Position numbers and translations under genes: made by a program
The notes under the pieces: model-generated
Database searches by the model: none
What the model was told of the DNA's origin: nothing
Seen by the model: only the letters and a program-made list of their open reading frames with translations
In this document: positions 30,145-38,209 of the stretch, one piece after another
Layout of the letters: each line of letters starts with the position of its first letter
Position numbering within the stretch: the stretch's first letter is position 1
DNA from: Arthrobacter sp. 135MFCol5.1
GTDB lineage: Bacteria > Actinomycetota > Actinomycetes > Actinomycetales > Micrococcaceae
Assembly: GCF_000374865.1 (NCBI RefSeq)
Contig: NZ_KB895458.1
Location: 1-64,000, forward strand
Direction of reading: 5' to 3'
Length of the DNA stretch: 64,000 bases

Positions 30145-31812
30145 ATGATCAGCCCCAATCATCGTCACCGCCGTGCGGTTATCACCGCCCTGGCCGTGTC
30201 CCTCCCTTTCGCCTTCCTCACCCCGGCAGGCGCCTCCACCGCGGCGCCAACAGCACCGGCACCTGACCAGCAGGCTGCCGCACCGGCACAGGCCTCACAC
30301 CTGGACCTCGGCGCGCAGGACCTGCCTGAGACGCGGAACGTGACCACGCTGGCTCCGGGCCTGACCCGGACCACGATCACGCGCGGCGCCCCTAACCAGG
30401 AGTTCTTCTGGACTGCCGAAGTCGCGGTCCCGTCGACCTCTCTCGACCCCGACGCCCCGGCTTCCGCGCTGTCCACCCAGGCGCAGGCGCAGAAGGTTGC
30501 CGACAAGCTCAACGCCGCTGGTGTCACTGCCCGCATCGAGCACGTCCAGTCACCCCAGCTGGCCGACGCCGGCGGCGACCTCGGCTACCGGGTCCGTGCG
30601 GGCCAGTTCAGCTCGAAGGCCGACGGTGCTGCCACCGTGGACCAGATCAAAGCCGCGGGCTACAAGGCCTCGGTGATCTACACCGGCTGGGACGGTGACG
30701 CCGGCTCCAGCGAGGACGACCGCGGACCGTGGAATCTCCAGGTGCTCACGATTGATCCGAAGGAATTCCACGGCGACCTCACCTCCTCCTTCGGCCCCAA
30801 CCTCGAAAACCGCGAAACGACCAGCCAGCTCTCAGCCGCCGCCGGCGCCCTGGCAGCCGTGAACGGCGGGTTCTTCACCATGGACCCCGCGGCGGGTGCC
30901 CCCGGTGACCCCGCCGGAGCCGCAGTCCACGACGGCAAGGTCCTCAGCGAACCCGTCGGCGACCGGCCCTCCCTCGTCCTGGATAAGAACGGCACCTCCA
31001 TCCAGCGGCTGCACTGGCACGGCACTGTCACCGCGCCGGGCGCGGCGGAACTCCCACTGGACGGCATCGACCGGGTCCCCGGGCTGATCCGCAACTGCGG
31101 CGGCACCGACGACACCCCGACGAACCTGCCCCTGCACGACTTCACCTGCACGGACCCGGACGAGATCGTCTCCTTCACTCCCGAGTTCGGCCCCACCACC
31201 CCGGCCGGCCCCGGACTCGAAGTCGTCCTTGACGCGCAAGGCACCGTCACCGCCGTCAACCACGCGCGAGGCACCGCGGTGCCCGCCGGCGGCCAGACAG
31301 TGCAGGCCATCGGCGCCGACGTCGACAAGCTCGCCGCCCTGGCCGTGCCGGGCAAGAAGCTGAAGGTCGACACGGACCTGCTCGATGAAAGCGGAAAGAC
31401 CCTGACGACCACCCCGACGACGGACGTCGTCAACGGCGGCCCGACCCTGGTCCAGAACGGCCAGCTGGACGTCACGGCCAAGCGCGACGGCATGGTCCGG
31501 ACCAACGACAGCAACAGCTTCTTCTACGGCTGGGTCCACAAGCGCAACCCCCGCACCTTCGCCGGAGTGGACGCGCAGGGCCGCACCATCCTGGTCACCG
31601 CCGACGGCCGCCAAACCACCTCCCTGGGCCTGAGCCTGAACGAAGAAGCCCACGTGGCGAAATCGCTCGGCATGATCAACGCCATCAACCTCGACGGCGG
31701 CGGATCCACCACCATGGTCCAGGGCGACCAGGTCATGAACTCCCCCTCCGACGCCACCGGCGAACGCCCAGTCGGGGACGCCCTCCTCGTCTTGCCCGGC
31801 CGCAAGCCGTAA
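30145..31812 (+). CDS. secreted phosphodiester glycosidase (NAGPA domain)
   Basis: A 555-residue exported protein. The signal peptide (about residues 1-32) ends near PAGASTA. The N-terminal third includes an SPOR-like segment (AQAQKVADKLNAAGVTARIE). The NAGPA/phosphodiester glycosidase domain follows from about 210, with AAVNGGFFTM and the C-terminal hallmark INLDGGGSTTMVQGD. Family members cleave sugar-1-phosphodiesters; the substrate here is unknown. ATG at 30145 is preferred, and a GTG four codons upstream is possible. It lies 55 bp before the GDPD gene, suggesting one transcript that strips a sugar and then the glycerol phosphate. Confidence 0.88.
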   Translation: MISPNHRHRRAVITALAVSLPFAFLTPAGASTAAPTAPAPDQQAAAPAQASHLDLGAQDLPETRNVTTLAPGLTRTTITRGAPNQEFFWTAEVAVPSTSLDPDAPASALSTQAQAQKVADKLNAAGVTARIEHVQSPQLADAGGDLGYRVRAGQFSSKADGAATVDQIKAAGYKASVIYTGWDGDAGSSEDDRGPWNLQVLTIDPKEFHGDLTSSFGPNLENRETTSQLSAAAGALAAVNGGFFTMDPAAGAPGDPAGAAVHDGKVLSEPVGDRPSLVLDKNGTSIQRLHWHGTVTAPGAAELPLDGIDRVPGLIRNCGGTDDTPTNLPLHDFTCTDPDEIVSFTPEFGPTTPAGPGLEVVLDAQGTVTAVNHARGTAVPAGGQTVQAIGADVDKLAALAVPGKKLKVDTDLLDESGKTLTTTPTTDVVNGGPTLVQNGQLDVTAKRDGMVRTNDSNSFFYGWVHKRNPRTFAGVDAQGRTILVTADGRQTTSLGLSLNEEAHVAKSLGMINAINLDGGGSTTMVQGDQVMNSPSDATGERPVGDALLVLPGRKP

Positions 31813-31867
31813 CCCGGCCCACGCCCTTCACCTTCCACCCCGCCACAACCCCAACCCCGGAGAACCC

Positions 31868-32950
31868 ATGAAGTGCACCAAGCTGCTGACCGCGGCCGCC
31901 ATCACTGCCGGCCTTGCCCTGGGAACATCCCTCCCGGCCCACGCCGCCGACACCAACCCCAACGGCACCGAAAACCACTTTGACCTGCAGGCCCACCGCG
32001 GCGGCATCGGCCTGACCGTCGAATCGACACTCGCTTCCTTCGCCAAGGGCATCGAGACCGGCGTGTCCACCTTGGAGATGGACCTGCAGATCACCAAGGA
32101 CGGCCGCGAAGTCATCACCCACGACCGGAAGATTGATGGCCGGAAGTGCAAGGACACCGCGCCTGTCACCCCGGGAGACCCGTCCTTCCCCTATGTGGGC
32201 AAGTACATCAAGGACCTCACCTTCGACCAGGTCCGCAGCCTGGACTGCGGCTCCCAGACGCTGCCCCAGTTCCCCGGCCAGCAGGCCTCCCCCGGAGCCA
32301 GGATGCCGACCCTGGCAGAGGTCTTCGACCTCGCCAACCGTTACCGGGCCAGCCAGGTCAAGTTCAACATCGAAACCAAGGTCGAGGCCGGCGCCCCGGA
32401 ACAGACCGCCCCGCGCGAACAGTTCGTCGACGTCGCGCTGCGCGAAATCAACAAGGCCCACATGGCAGAGCGCGTCTCCATCGAAAGCTTCGACTGGGGC
32501 TCCCTGCGCATGGTGAAAGAGCGCCAGCCCGGCATCCGCACCGTCGCCCTGACCAACAAGGACTTCCTGCAGGCCGGCCAGCCGGGCAAGTCGCCATGGC
32601 TCGGCGGCATTGACGCCGATGACTTCGGCGGGGACCTGGTGGACGCCGCGGCTTCCCTTGGCTTTGACGCCATCTCCCCCGTCCATGGCACGCCCCAGAA
32701 CGGCACCGTCACCGACCCAGGCTACGTCCCCTACGTGAACGCGGACATGGTGACCCGCGCCCACGCCAAGGGCATGCAGGTTATCCCCTGGACCGTCGAT
32801 GACAAGCCGACCATGCGCAAGCTCATGGACGACGGCGTCGACGGCGTCATCACCGACTACCCCAACATGCTGCGTGACGTAATGGCCGAACGGTCCCTGA
32901 AGCTGCCCAAGCAGTACACCCTGGAGCCGGGCATGTCGGCAGCCAAGTAA
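31868..32950 (+). CDS. secreted glycerophosphodiester phosphodiesterase
   Basis: A 360-residue exported enzyme that hydrolyses glycerophosphodiesters to glycerol-3-phosphate and an alcohol. The signal peptide ends at PAHAADT (about residue 27). The GDPD barrel has the catalytic QAHRGG (about 40-45), EMDLQITKDGREVITHD with the metal-binding acidic residues, KFNIETK and the C-terminal GVDGVITDYPNML. GGAGAA lies 5 nt before the ATG. It probably works with the adjacent glycosidase outside the cell on teichoic-acid- or lipid-derived phosphodiesters. Confidence 0.93.
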   Translation: MKCTKLLTAAAITAGLALGTSLPAHAADTNPNGTENHFDLQAHRGGIGLTVESTLASFAKGIETGVSTLEMDLQITKDGREVITHDRKIDGRKCKDTAPVTPGDPSFPYVGKYIKDLTFDQVRSLDCGSQTLPQFPGQQASPGARMPTLAEVFDLANRYRASQVKFNIETKVEAGAPEQTAPREQFVDVALREINKAHMAERVSIESFDWGSLRMVKERQPGIRTVALTNKDFLQAGQPGKSPWLGGIDADDFGGDLVDAAASLGFDAISPVHGTPQNGTVTDPGYVPYVNADMVTRAHAKGMQVIPWTVDDKPTMRKLMDDGVDGVITDYPNMLRDVMAERSLKLPKQYTLEPGMSAAK

Positions 32951-32994
32951 CCTGGCTGCCTGCGATCCAAAGCCCGAGGCTCCTGCTCGGCAGA

Positions 32995-33056
32995 CTTGCC
33001 AACATAATCCTAAGCATGCTTACTATGGATGCAGCCGAATGCGAACGGCTGCCAAC
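32995..33056 (+). repeat. csbD promoter/leader repeat, copy 2 (intact)
   Basis: This is the functional counterpart of 29845-29906. It contains TTGCCA (32996-33001), a 19-nt spacer, TACTAT (33021-33026), and the 12-bp palindrome TAAGCATGCTTA (33011-33022). It directly precedes csbD and its ribosome-binding site. Confidence 0.75.
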
Positions 33057-33072
33057 CAGAGGAGGAAACACC

Positions 33073-33246
33073 ATGGGACTGGGCGACAAGATTGACAACG
33101 CTGCCGAGAAGGCAGGCGGCAAGGCCAAAGAGACGGCCGGCACCGCAACAGGCGATGAGAGCCTCCGGACCGAAGGCCAGGCAGACCAGGCCAAGGGTGA
33201 TCTGAAGCAGGCCGGAGAAAAGGTCAAGGACGCCTTCAAGGACTGA
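33073..33246 (+). CDS. CsbD family stress protein
   Basis: A 57-residue, highly charged, Lys/Glu/Ala/Gly-rich protein (MGLGDKIDNAAEKAGGKAKE onward) of the CsbD family. These are small cytoplasmic proteins induced in general stress responses, with no known biochemical role. The ATG at 33073 has GGAGGAAA 5 nt upstream, a very strong ribosome-binding site; the longer frame is not family-like. It has its own promoter and terminator, both of which recur without the gene at 29845-29952. Confidence 0.93.
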   Translation: MGLGDKIDNAAEKAGGKAKETAGTATGDESLRTEGQADQAKGDLKQAGEKVKDAFKD

Positions 33247-33260
33247 CAGTTTTATACGGG

Positions 33261-33295
33261 AAGGGCGCGCTCAGCGAACGGGGCGCGCCTTTTTT
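33261..33295 (+). terminator. intrinsic terminator of csbD
   Basis: AAGGGCGCGC and GCGCGCCTTTTTT form a GC-rich hairpin followed by T residues, 14 nt after the csbD stop codon. Confidence 0.9.
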
Positions 33296-33812
33296 GTGTC
33301 CTCATGGTGTGGGCGTCTGTTTCTGGAAGGTGTTCTGATTCCAGCTCGTGGGGCGCGGTCAGGTATTCTTCGATCGATCCCCACTCCCGTCCGCTACAGC
33401 CGGTCGAGGGAGCCCTGTCGAATGCCGATCTCGCTGTGGGAGTCCGGGTCCGCTGCCGTGCGTCGTACGCTCACAGCCGCGCCAGCAGCGTCCTCGGATA
33501 GGGTTGGCCGGACAGGTGAGCGGCCCTCCAATCCGGAGTCCTGCGCCTCCGGGAGGTCTGCCGGGCGTGATCAGGAACTGACCAGCCCAATGCAGGGACG
33601 CAATCATGAACCGGACCAAAACGCCGGGCAGGCTGAGCGTGTGAGGGTCGTTGACGGGCCCGCCGTGGCGAGGCTTCCAGGCCGCTGCATTGACCACAGT
33701 CGTGCGGAAGAGCACAATCGCTGAATCAAGGCAAGCCAATCACTCGTTGTCCGGCCTGCAGGAGCTTCCTTGAAGATACAGGAGCCACAATTACTAGCCC
33801 GAAAACCGCAAA
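33296..33812. other. intergenic stretch, no supported gene
   Basis: About 500 bases without a recognisable gene. A minus-strand frame (33359-33739) and a plus-strand frame (33296-33724) are open, but neither gives a protein I recognise or has a ribosome-binding site. It may be a decayed gene. Confidence 0.5.
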
Positions 33813-34442
33813 GTGGTAATGAAAGTGGCGACACCGGAATATGACGAGATGGTTCTGAAGGGGCGCCTTTCTGGCCTGGACAGGAGAGCCAAGACGGCGT
33901 TCGCCGCAGCATGCGCAGAGAGCCTCGTCGCGCTTCACGAGAGATACTGGACCACAACTGGGGACAGCGGAAAGGCGGCGCGGGCACGGGAGATCCTCGA
34001 CTCCGCCTGGGACGTTGCGTTCGCCGGCAATTCCGACGTCAGTTCGCTTGAATCGGAAGCCGTGTCGCTGGGCCCTACGGATGACGAGGAATGGTCGTTC
34101 GACAAGGGATATGCACAAAATGCCGCTGCGGCACTGGCCTACGCAGTCCGGACATGGCTGTCCGATGACGCGCAGGAAGCGGCATGGGCTGCCCGGCAGG
34201 TGTACGAGGCGGCTGAATACTCGGGCAGCCAGCCCGATGTGCAACCCGGCGAGCTGCTTGTCCGCAAGGTCAGCGATGTTGCTGCCCAGATCGCCGTCAC
34301 CGATACTTCATCAGGCGTTCAGTCGGCCCTGGACTTCCTTGATCAAGCTCTCAGGATCTGCGAGGACATCCCCTTGCCCCGGGACCAACTACAGGTACTG
34401 GCCCAGTCTTCGGGCCAAACATGGGCCGCCGCATTCAGCTAG
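33813..34442 (+). CDS. conserved hypothetical protein, possibly DUF416
   Basis: A 209-residue soluble, acidic, mostly helical protein. The start KGRLSGLDRRAKTAFAAACAESLVALHERY and the later ILDSAWDVAFAG resemble the DUF416 family (E. coli YjaG-like), whose function is unknown. The assignment rests on this pattern only. GTG at 33813 or ATG at 33819 could be the start; neither has a clear ribosome-binding site. No operon partner is evident. Confidence 0.6.
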   Translation: MVMKVATPEYDEMVLKGRLSGLDRRAKTAFAAACAESLVALHERYWTTTGDSGKAARAREILDSAWDVAFAGNSDVSSLESEAVSLGPTDDEEWSFDKGYAQNAAAALAYAVRTWLSDDAQEAAWAARQVYEAAEYSGSQPDVQPGELLVRKVSDVAAQIAVTDTSSGVQSALDFLDQALRICEDIPLPRDQLQVLAQSSGQTWAAAFS

Positions 34443-34877
34443 AGACTGAAGATCCGGGTCACCGTCGGAATGCGCTGCGAGATGGACGGACGGAACGATC
34501 GACGGCATGTTCTTCCAGGTCGCAAGTCAGACCGCAGTGGGCGATATGAAGACTGAACACCAACCGTTCGCTTCTTGGGTGGCTGTCAGTACCAGGGAAG
34601 CATTCCAACGTCGGAACGAGGCACCATGGTCCAAGTGGTTCAGGGCTACTTCCGTAGCGCTGTCCGCTTCCCGAAAAGGTCCACGGAACTCCTTCGTGGA
34701 GTGAAAGCCGGCAGCCATGTGATCGGTGTTTGTTGGCTGGCGTTGTCCCTCCTGTGGGATGGCGCGTGGCAAACGATCCTGTGGGCCGTGGTCGGCCTGG
34801 CTGGACTTGTCCAGTCCGCTTTGGTGGAGAAAGAAATCCTTCGCAGGACGAATGGCGCCGGCAAGGGAGGATGCCCC
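34443..34877 (+). other. intergenic region with a possible small membrane-protein frame
   Basis: An open frame from the ATG at 34626 runs in phase into the broken gene at 34878. It encodes a hydrophobic segment (VIGVCWLALSLLW, then TILWAVVGLAGLVQ) that could be one or two membrane helices. It lacks a good ribosome-binding site, whereas 34878 has GGGAGG. It is either a separate decayed gene or an N-terminal membrane part of the next one. Confidence 0.3.
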
Positions 34878-35305
34878 ATGGACGCCGAGTACAACGTAAT
34901 GGCTGACTTCCACCAATTCACGGTCTCCGACCCGACAGCCGATTTCGGGGACCTCTGGGCGAAATGGACGGACGAGACGATCGACGCCATGTTCGTCCAG
35001 GGCGACCGCTACATCGCAATTGGCACCATGCGCAATATGTACGCACCGGTCCTCATCCGCGGCTCGACTCGGAGCGTTCCTTTACCGGCAGGGTCGACAA
35101 GGTCGCGACGGGGGTCCTGGAAGTTCCCAGCGGCGTGGTGGAAGTCTCGGGGTCCACGGACAACGGCATGAGTGGCGGGAAGGTGAAGGTGCCTCCCGGC
35201 ACGTACCGCGTCGAGGTGCAGTACTTCAATCTGGATTCGATCTCTGACGATGGCCTTGAGGGCGATGACCGCTACATGATCACACTTTTCAGGGCCGGCA
35301 GGTAG
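34878..35305 (+). pseudogene. frameshifted small gene, ComJ-like
   Basis: Two adjacent frames complete each other. From the ATG at 34878 (GGGAGG upstream) the protein reads MDAEYNVMADFHQFTVSD through MRNMYAPVLIR near 35063. The continuation LDSERSFTGRVDKVATGVLE to MITLFRAGR is in the next frame, ending at 35305. One missing base near 35060-35066 explains it. The joined product of about 142 residues resembles ComJ, an inhibitor of the nuclease NucA (HQF, W-T/D-E and a beta-rich end), though weakly. It could be a true mutation or a sequencing error. Confidence 0.6.
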
Positions 35306-35404
35306 GCAGGGCGTCAGGGGCCGTAATCGTCCTAGACACCGGCGTTGGGGTTCCAACAGAAGACCGGCAGCAGTGCCAAGCCGACAACTCCTAATAATGG
35401 CAAC

Positions 35405-36133
35405 CTAGTTGTCGATCGCTTTCCGGTCCATGGACTTGAGCGCCGCGAGCCGGGCTTCCACTTCGGTCTGCTCCCCGAGGTCTTCGAGGGAGGCGAACTG
35501 TGCATCCAGGGATGATGCAGCGAGCTCCTGCTGGCCGCGGACCGTAGCTTCCTGCCGGCGGATCCTCTCCTCGTAGCGGCCGATCGCCGAGGTTGGGTCC
35601 CCGGTATCCAGGGCTTTGAGGGCGTCGTGGACCTGCGACTGCGCGGCGGCCACCCTGGCACGGTTCACGAGCTGGTTGCGCTTGGCCGTCAGCTCACTGA
35701 GCTTGCCGCGCATCTGGTCCAGGCCCTGTTTGAGCTTGTCAACGACCTCGTTTTGCGCTGCCAGCGCAGGAGCCTGCGCCTTGGCTGTCGCCTCGGCGGA
35801 CATCTGCCGCTGCAGGGCGAGCCTGGCAAGGGCGTCGAACTTGTCAGCGTCCACACCGTTCCCGGCGGCCCGGAATTCGTCCGCTTTGCGGGACGCGGCG
35901 GCCGCCTTGCGGCCCCACGTGCCGGCGTCGTCGACGGCGCGGGCGTAGTCGTCCTCGGCCATCCGGAGATTGCCGATGGTCTGGGCAACAGCCGCCTCGG
36001 CCTCACGGATGTTCTCCGAGTAGTCCCGAACCATCTGGTCCAGCATCTTCTGCGGGTCTTCGGCGGAGTCCAGGAGGGCATTCAGGTTGGCCTTCGCGAG
36101 CTGCGCGACGCGGGCGAAAATACTCTGCTTCAC
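35405..36133 (-). CDS. pspA: PspA/IM30 family envelope-stress protein
   Basis: A 242-residue coiled-coil protein of the phage-shock/Vipp1 family, which polymerises on the inner face of the membrane and protects it under stress. The start MKQSIFARVAQLAKANLNAL and DPQKMLDQMVRDYSENIREAE (about residues 26-46) are the family signature, and the rest is long charged helix. The start is GTG with an AGAAAGA purine run upstream. No Psp partner genes lie next to it. Confidence 0.92.
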   Translation of the reverse strand: MKQSIFARVAQLAKANLNALLDSAEDPQKMLDQMVRDYSENIREAEAAVAQTIGNLRMAEDDYARAVDDAGTWGRKAAAASRKADEFRAAGNGVDADKFDALARLALQRQMSAEATAKAQAPALAAQNEVVDKLKQGLDQMRGKLSELTAKRNQLVNRARVAAAQSQVHDALKALDTGDPTSAIGRYEERIRRQEATVRGQQELAASSLDAQFASLEDLGEQTEVEARLAALKSMDRKAIDN

Positions 36134-36492
36134 AGTGTCTTTCTATCGGTACTGGCCGCTGGATTCAACGTAGACGGCACCAGCGAACGCAGAAGCTCCC
36201 TGCACGCCACCATGATTCGCCGGCAAGGACGGGCCTGGAGGTCGTGGTCCTCCCCGGGCTTTGCCGGTTACCGGCCACATTGGCGCGCAGGCGCACCGCC
36301 GCAGTTCCGTTTTCACGGAATGCCAAGGCTGGCGCGGTATCATCCCGTCATGACCCCCTTCGTTCCGGCTGCAGTTCCGTGCGCCGTCGCACAACCGGCG
36401 CTGCCTTGCCCCGCCACGTCCAGCGCTCCCCGGTTCAGGGTCACCGGGGATCAGTCATGGAACGGCTTGAAGTCCCTGCGGGGTAACTGACC
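36134..36492. other. intergenic region between pspA and deacetylase gene
   Basis: About 360 bases holding the divergent upstream regions of pspA and the deacetylase gene. I see no supported ORF, repeat or convincing promoter pair. Confidence 0.5.
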
Positions 36493-37431
36493 GTGGAACC
36501 ACAAGGCGCACGCCACATGAGCCAGGACGGCAAAGGTCCCGGCCGCAGGACCGTACTGCTGGCCGCGGTGCTCACGCTGTCAGCTGCCGTACCGGATCTC
36601 CAGCCCGACCGGCGGCGGGCGGCTGACGCTGCAGAAACGGTCACGGAACCGTCAAGCGTTCCCTCACACGCGCCCGCCCGGATTGTCGACGTAAACCCGG
36701 ACGATTCCTCGCCCCTCCCCGCCTCAATGCCGTCCGTGCCGTCCCGGGCCGACATTGTCGCCGCGTACGGAAAGCACCAGGCCCACTACTGGGGACTGGA
36801 AGCGCCCGGCGTCCTGACAAGGCTTCCACCCGCTTCACAGGGCATCTCGCTGACCTTTGACTTTTGCGGCGGACCGGGCGGCAGCGGCCATGACCAAGCG
36901 CTGCTGGACACCCTCCGCCAGCGGCACATCCCTGCCACGCTCTTCCTGAACTCGCGGTGGATTACCGCCAACCCCTCCACAGCACGGCAGTTGGCAGCGG
37001 ACCCGCTGTTCGAACTGGCCAACCACGGAACATCGCACAAGCCGCTGTCCACCACTGGAAACAACGCCTACGGGATCCCCGGGACAAAGAACGCCGGAGA
37101 AGTCTATGACGAGGTCATGCCCAACGACCTGTCGCTGGCCGGGATCACCGGCGCCCGTCCCCGTTACTTCCGCCCCGGCACCGCCTACATGGACGACGTC
37201 GCTGCAGACATCCTCCATGCCCTGGGTGTCAGGCCTGCGGGCTTCAGCATCAACGGCGACGGCGGCGCCACCTACCCTGCCGCCGTCGTCGCCAAGGAAA
37301 TCGGCAAGGCCAGGCCGGGGGACGTGGTGATCTGCCATGGCAACCACCCGAACGGCGGAACGGCTGAGGGCGTGGCCCACGCCATCGACAAACTGCTGGC
37401 GGCAGGCATGTCCTTCACCCACCTGCCCTGA
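36493..37431 (+). CDS. exported polysaccharide deacetylase (CE4-like)
   Basis: A 312-residue secreted protein. An N-terminal hydrophobic segment (RTVLLAAVLTLSAAVP, about residues 19-34) is followed by a Pro/Ser-rich linker and a CE4 deacetylase-like domain from about 100. Motif 1 is LTFDFCGGPGG, where the second Asp of the usual TFDD is Phe. Motif 2 is ELANHGTSHKPLS with the metal-binding His pair, and RYFRPGTAYMD is motif 3. It may act on peptidoglycan or another wall glycan, but the altered motif 1 leaves activity open. GTG at 36493 or ATG at 36529 (MSQDGKG) is the start. Confidence 0.85.
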   Translation: MEPQGARHMSQDGKGPGRRTVLLAAVLTLSAAVPDLQPDRRRAADAAETVTEPSSVPSHAPARIVDVNPDDSSPLPASMPSVPSRADIVAAYGKHQAHYWGLEAPGVLTRLPPASQGISLTFDFCGGPGGSGHDQALLDTLRQRHIPATLFLNSRWITANPSTARQLAADPLFELANHGTSHKPLSTTGNNAYGIPGTKNAGEVYDEVMPNDLSLAGITGARPRYFRPGTAYMDDVAADILHALGVRPAGFSINGDGGATYPAAVVAKEIGKARPGDVVICHGNHPNGGTAEGVAHAIDKLLAAGMSFTHLP

Positions 37432-37555
37432 CCACCGCTGCTTCGGACGCTGGCGGCCCCACCGCTGATCCGTTACGTTGGCAGGGACTCCCGCATCCAA
37501 CGGTCCGGGATGGCCGCGCGGGCAACAGTTGCACGCTGACGTTAGGAACCCTCGA

Positions 37556-38194
37556 ATGCCGGAACAGAAGGAAGCCCCAACACTCGGCTGGGTCCCGGCC
37601 TGGGCCGACCTGCAGGGCCGGTCCGCCGAGCCGGCCGGCGCCGGCTTCATCCTGGACGCTGCCCACGGTACCCCGGACGAACCGGCGGAGTACGTGGCAG
37701 GCTGGCCCGGCCCGGACTGGGAAGAGCTTGCCGGCACGGCGGCGGCCAGGCCCGGGGCGCGGCTGACCCTGGTCGTCGCCACGGCCGCAGCGCAGGCGCC
37801 CGCCCCGCCTGGATTCTCCCTGGCCGCCGAGAGGATTCTGCTGAACGCCCCGACATCCCAGCTGGACACCGGCGTCGACCTGCCCGAGAATTCCCAGGTA
37901 GCCCTGGCACCCATGGACAGCTACGACGCCGTCGAAATCACGGTCTTTGACCACCCGGTGGCCAGGGGCCGCGTCCAGGTGCGGGACGAAGCTGCCGCCG
38001 TCACCATCCTCGAAGTCCCGGAGGGCCCGGACAAAGAAGTCTTCACGCGGGCCCTGTTCGCGGCCATGGCTGAAGAAGCGTTCCTGCATGGCGCCGCGCA
38101 CCTGCATATGGTGGTTGAACCGGATGCAGCCGCCGGCTTCCAGGAGTCCGGCTGGACCACCGCAGGCCGCCTCCTGGGTTACGCCACGGCATAA
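37556..38194 (+). CDS. GNAT family acetyltransferase-like protein
   Basis: A 212-residue cytoplasmic protein. The N-terminal half is a divergent acyl-CoA-like fold; the C-terminal half (about 120-210) has the GNAT strand-helix pattern VARGRVQVRDEAAAVTIL, FTRALFAAMAEEAFLHGA and GFQESGWTTAGRLLGYA. The acetyl-CoA loop is not a clean Q/RxxGxG/A, so activity is uncertain. The ATG at 37556 has TTAGGA 8 nt upstream; the longer frame is not protein-like. Confidence 0.7.
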   Translation: MPEQKEAPTLGWVPAWADLQGRSAEPAGAGFILDAAHGTPDEPAEYVAGWPGPDWEELAGTAAARPGARLTLVVATAAAQAPAPPGFSLAAERILLNAPTSQLDTGVDLPENSQVALAPMDSYDAVEITVFDHPVARGRVQVRDEAAAVTILEVPEGPDKEVFTRALFAAMAEEAFLHGAAHLHMVVEPDAAAGFQESGWTTAGRLLGYATA

Positions 38195-38209
38195 CGAGGC
38201 GGCGAGCGC

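Noticed and set aside
33296..33739. Open frames on both strands downstream of csbD
   Set aside because: No ribosome-binding site, no family resemblance and Arg/Pro-rich composition typical of non-coding frames in high-GC DNA.
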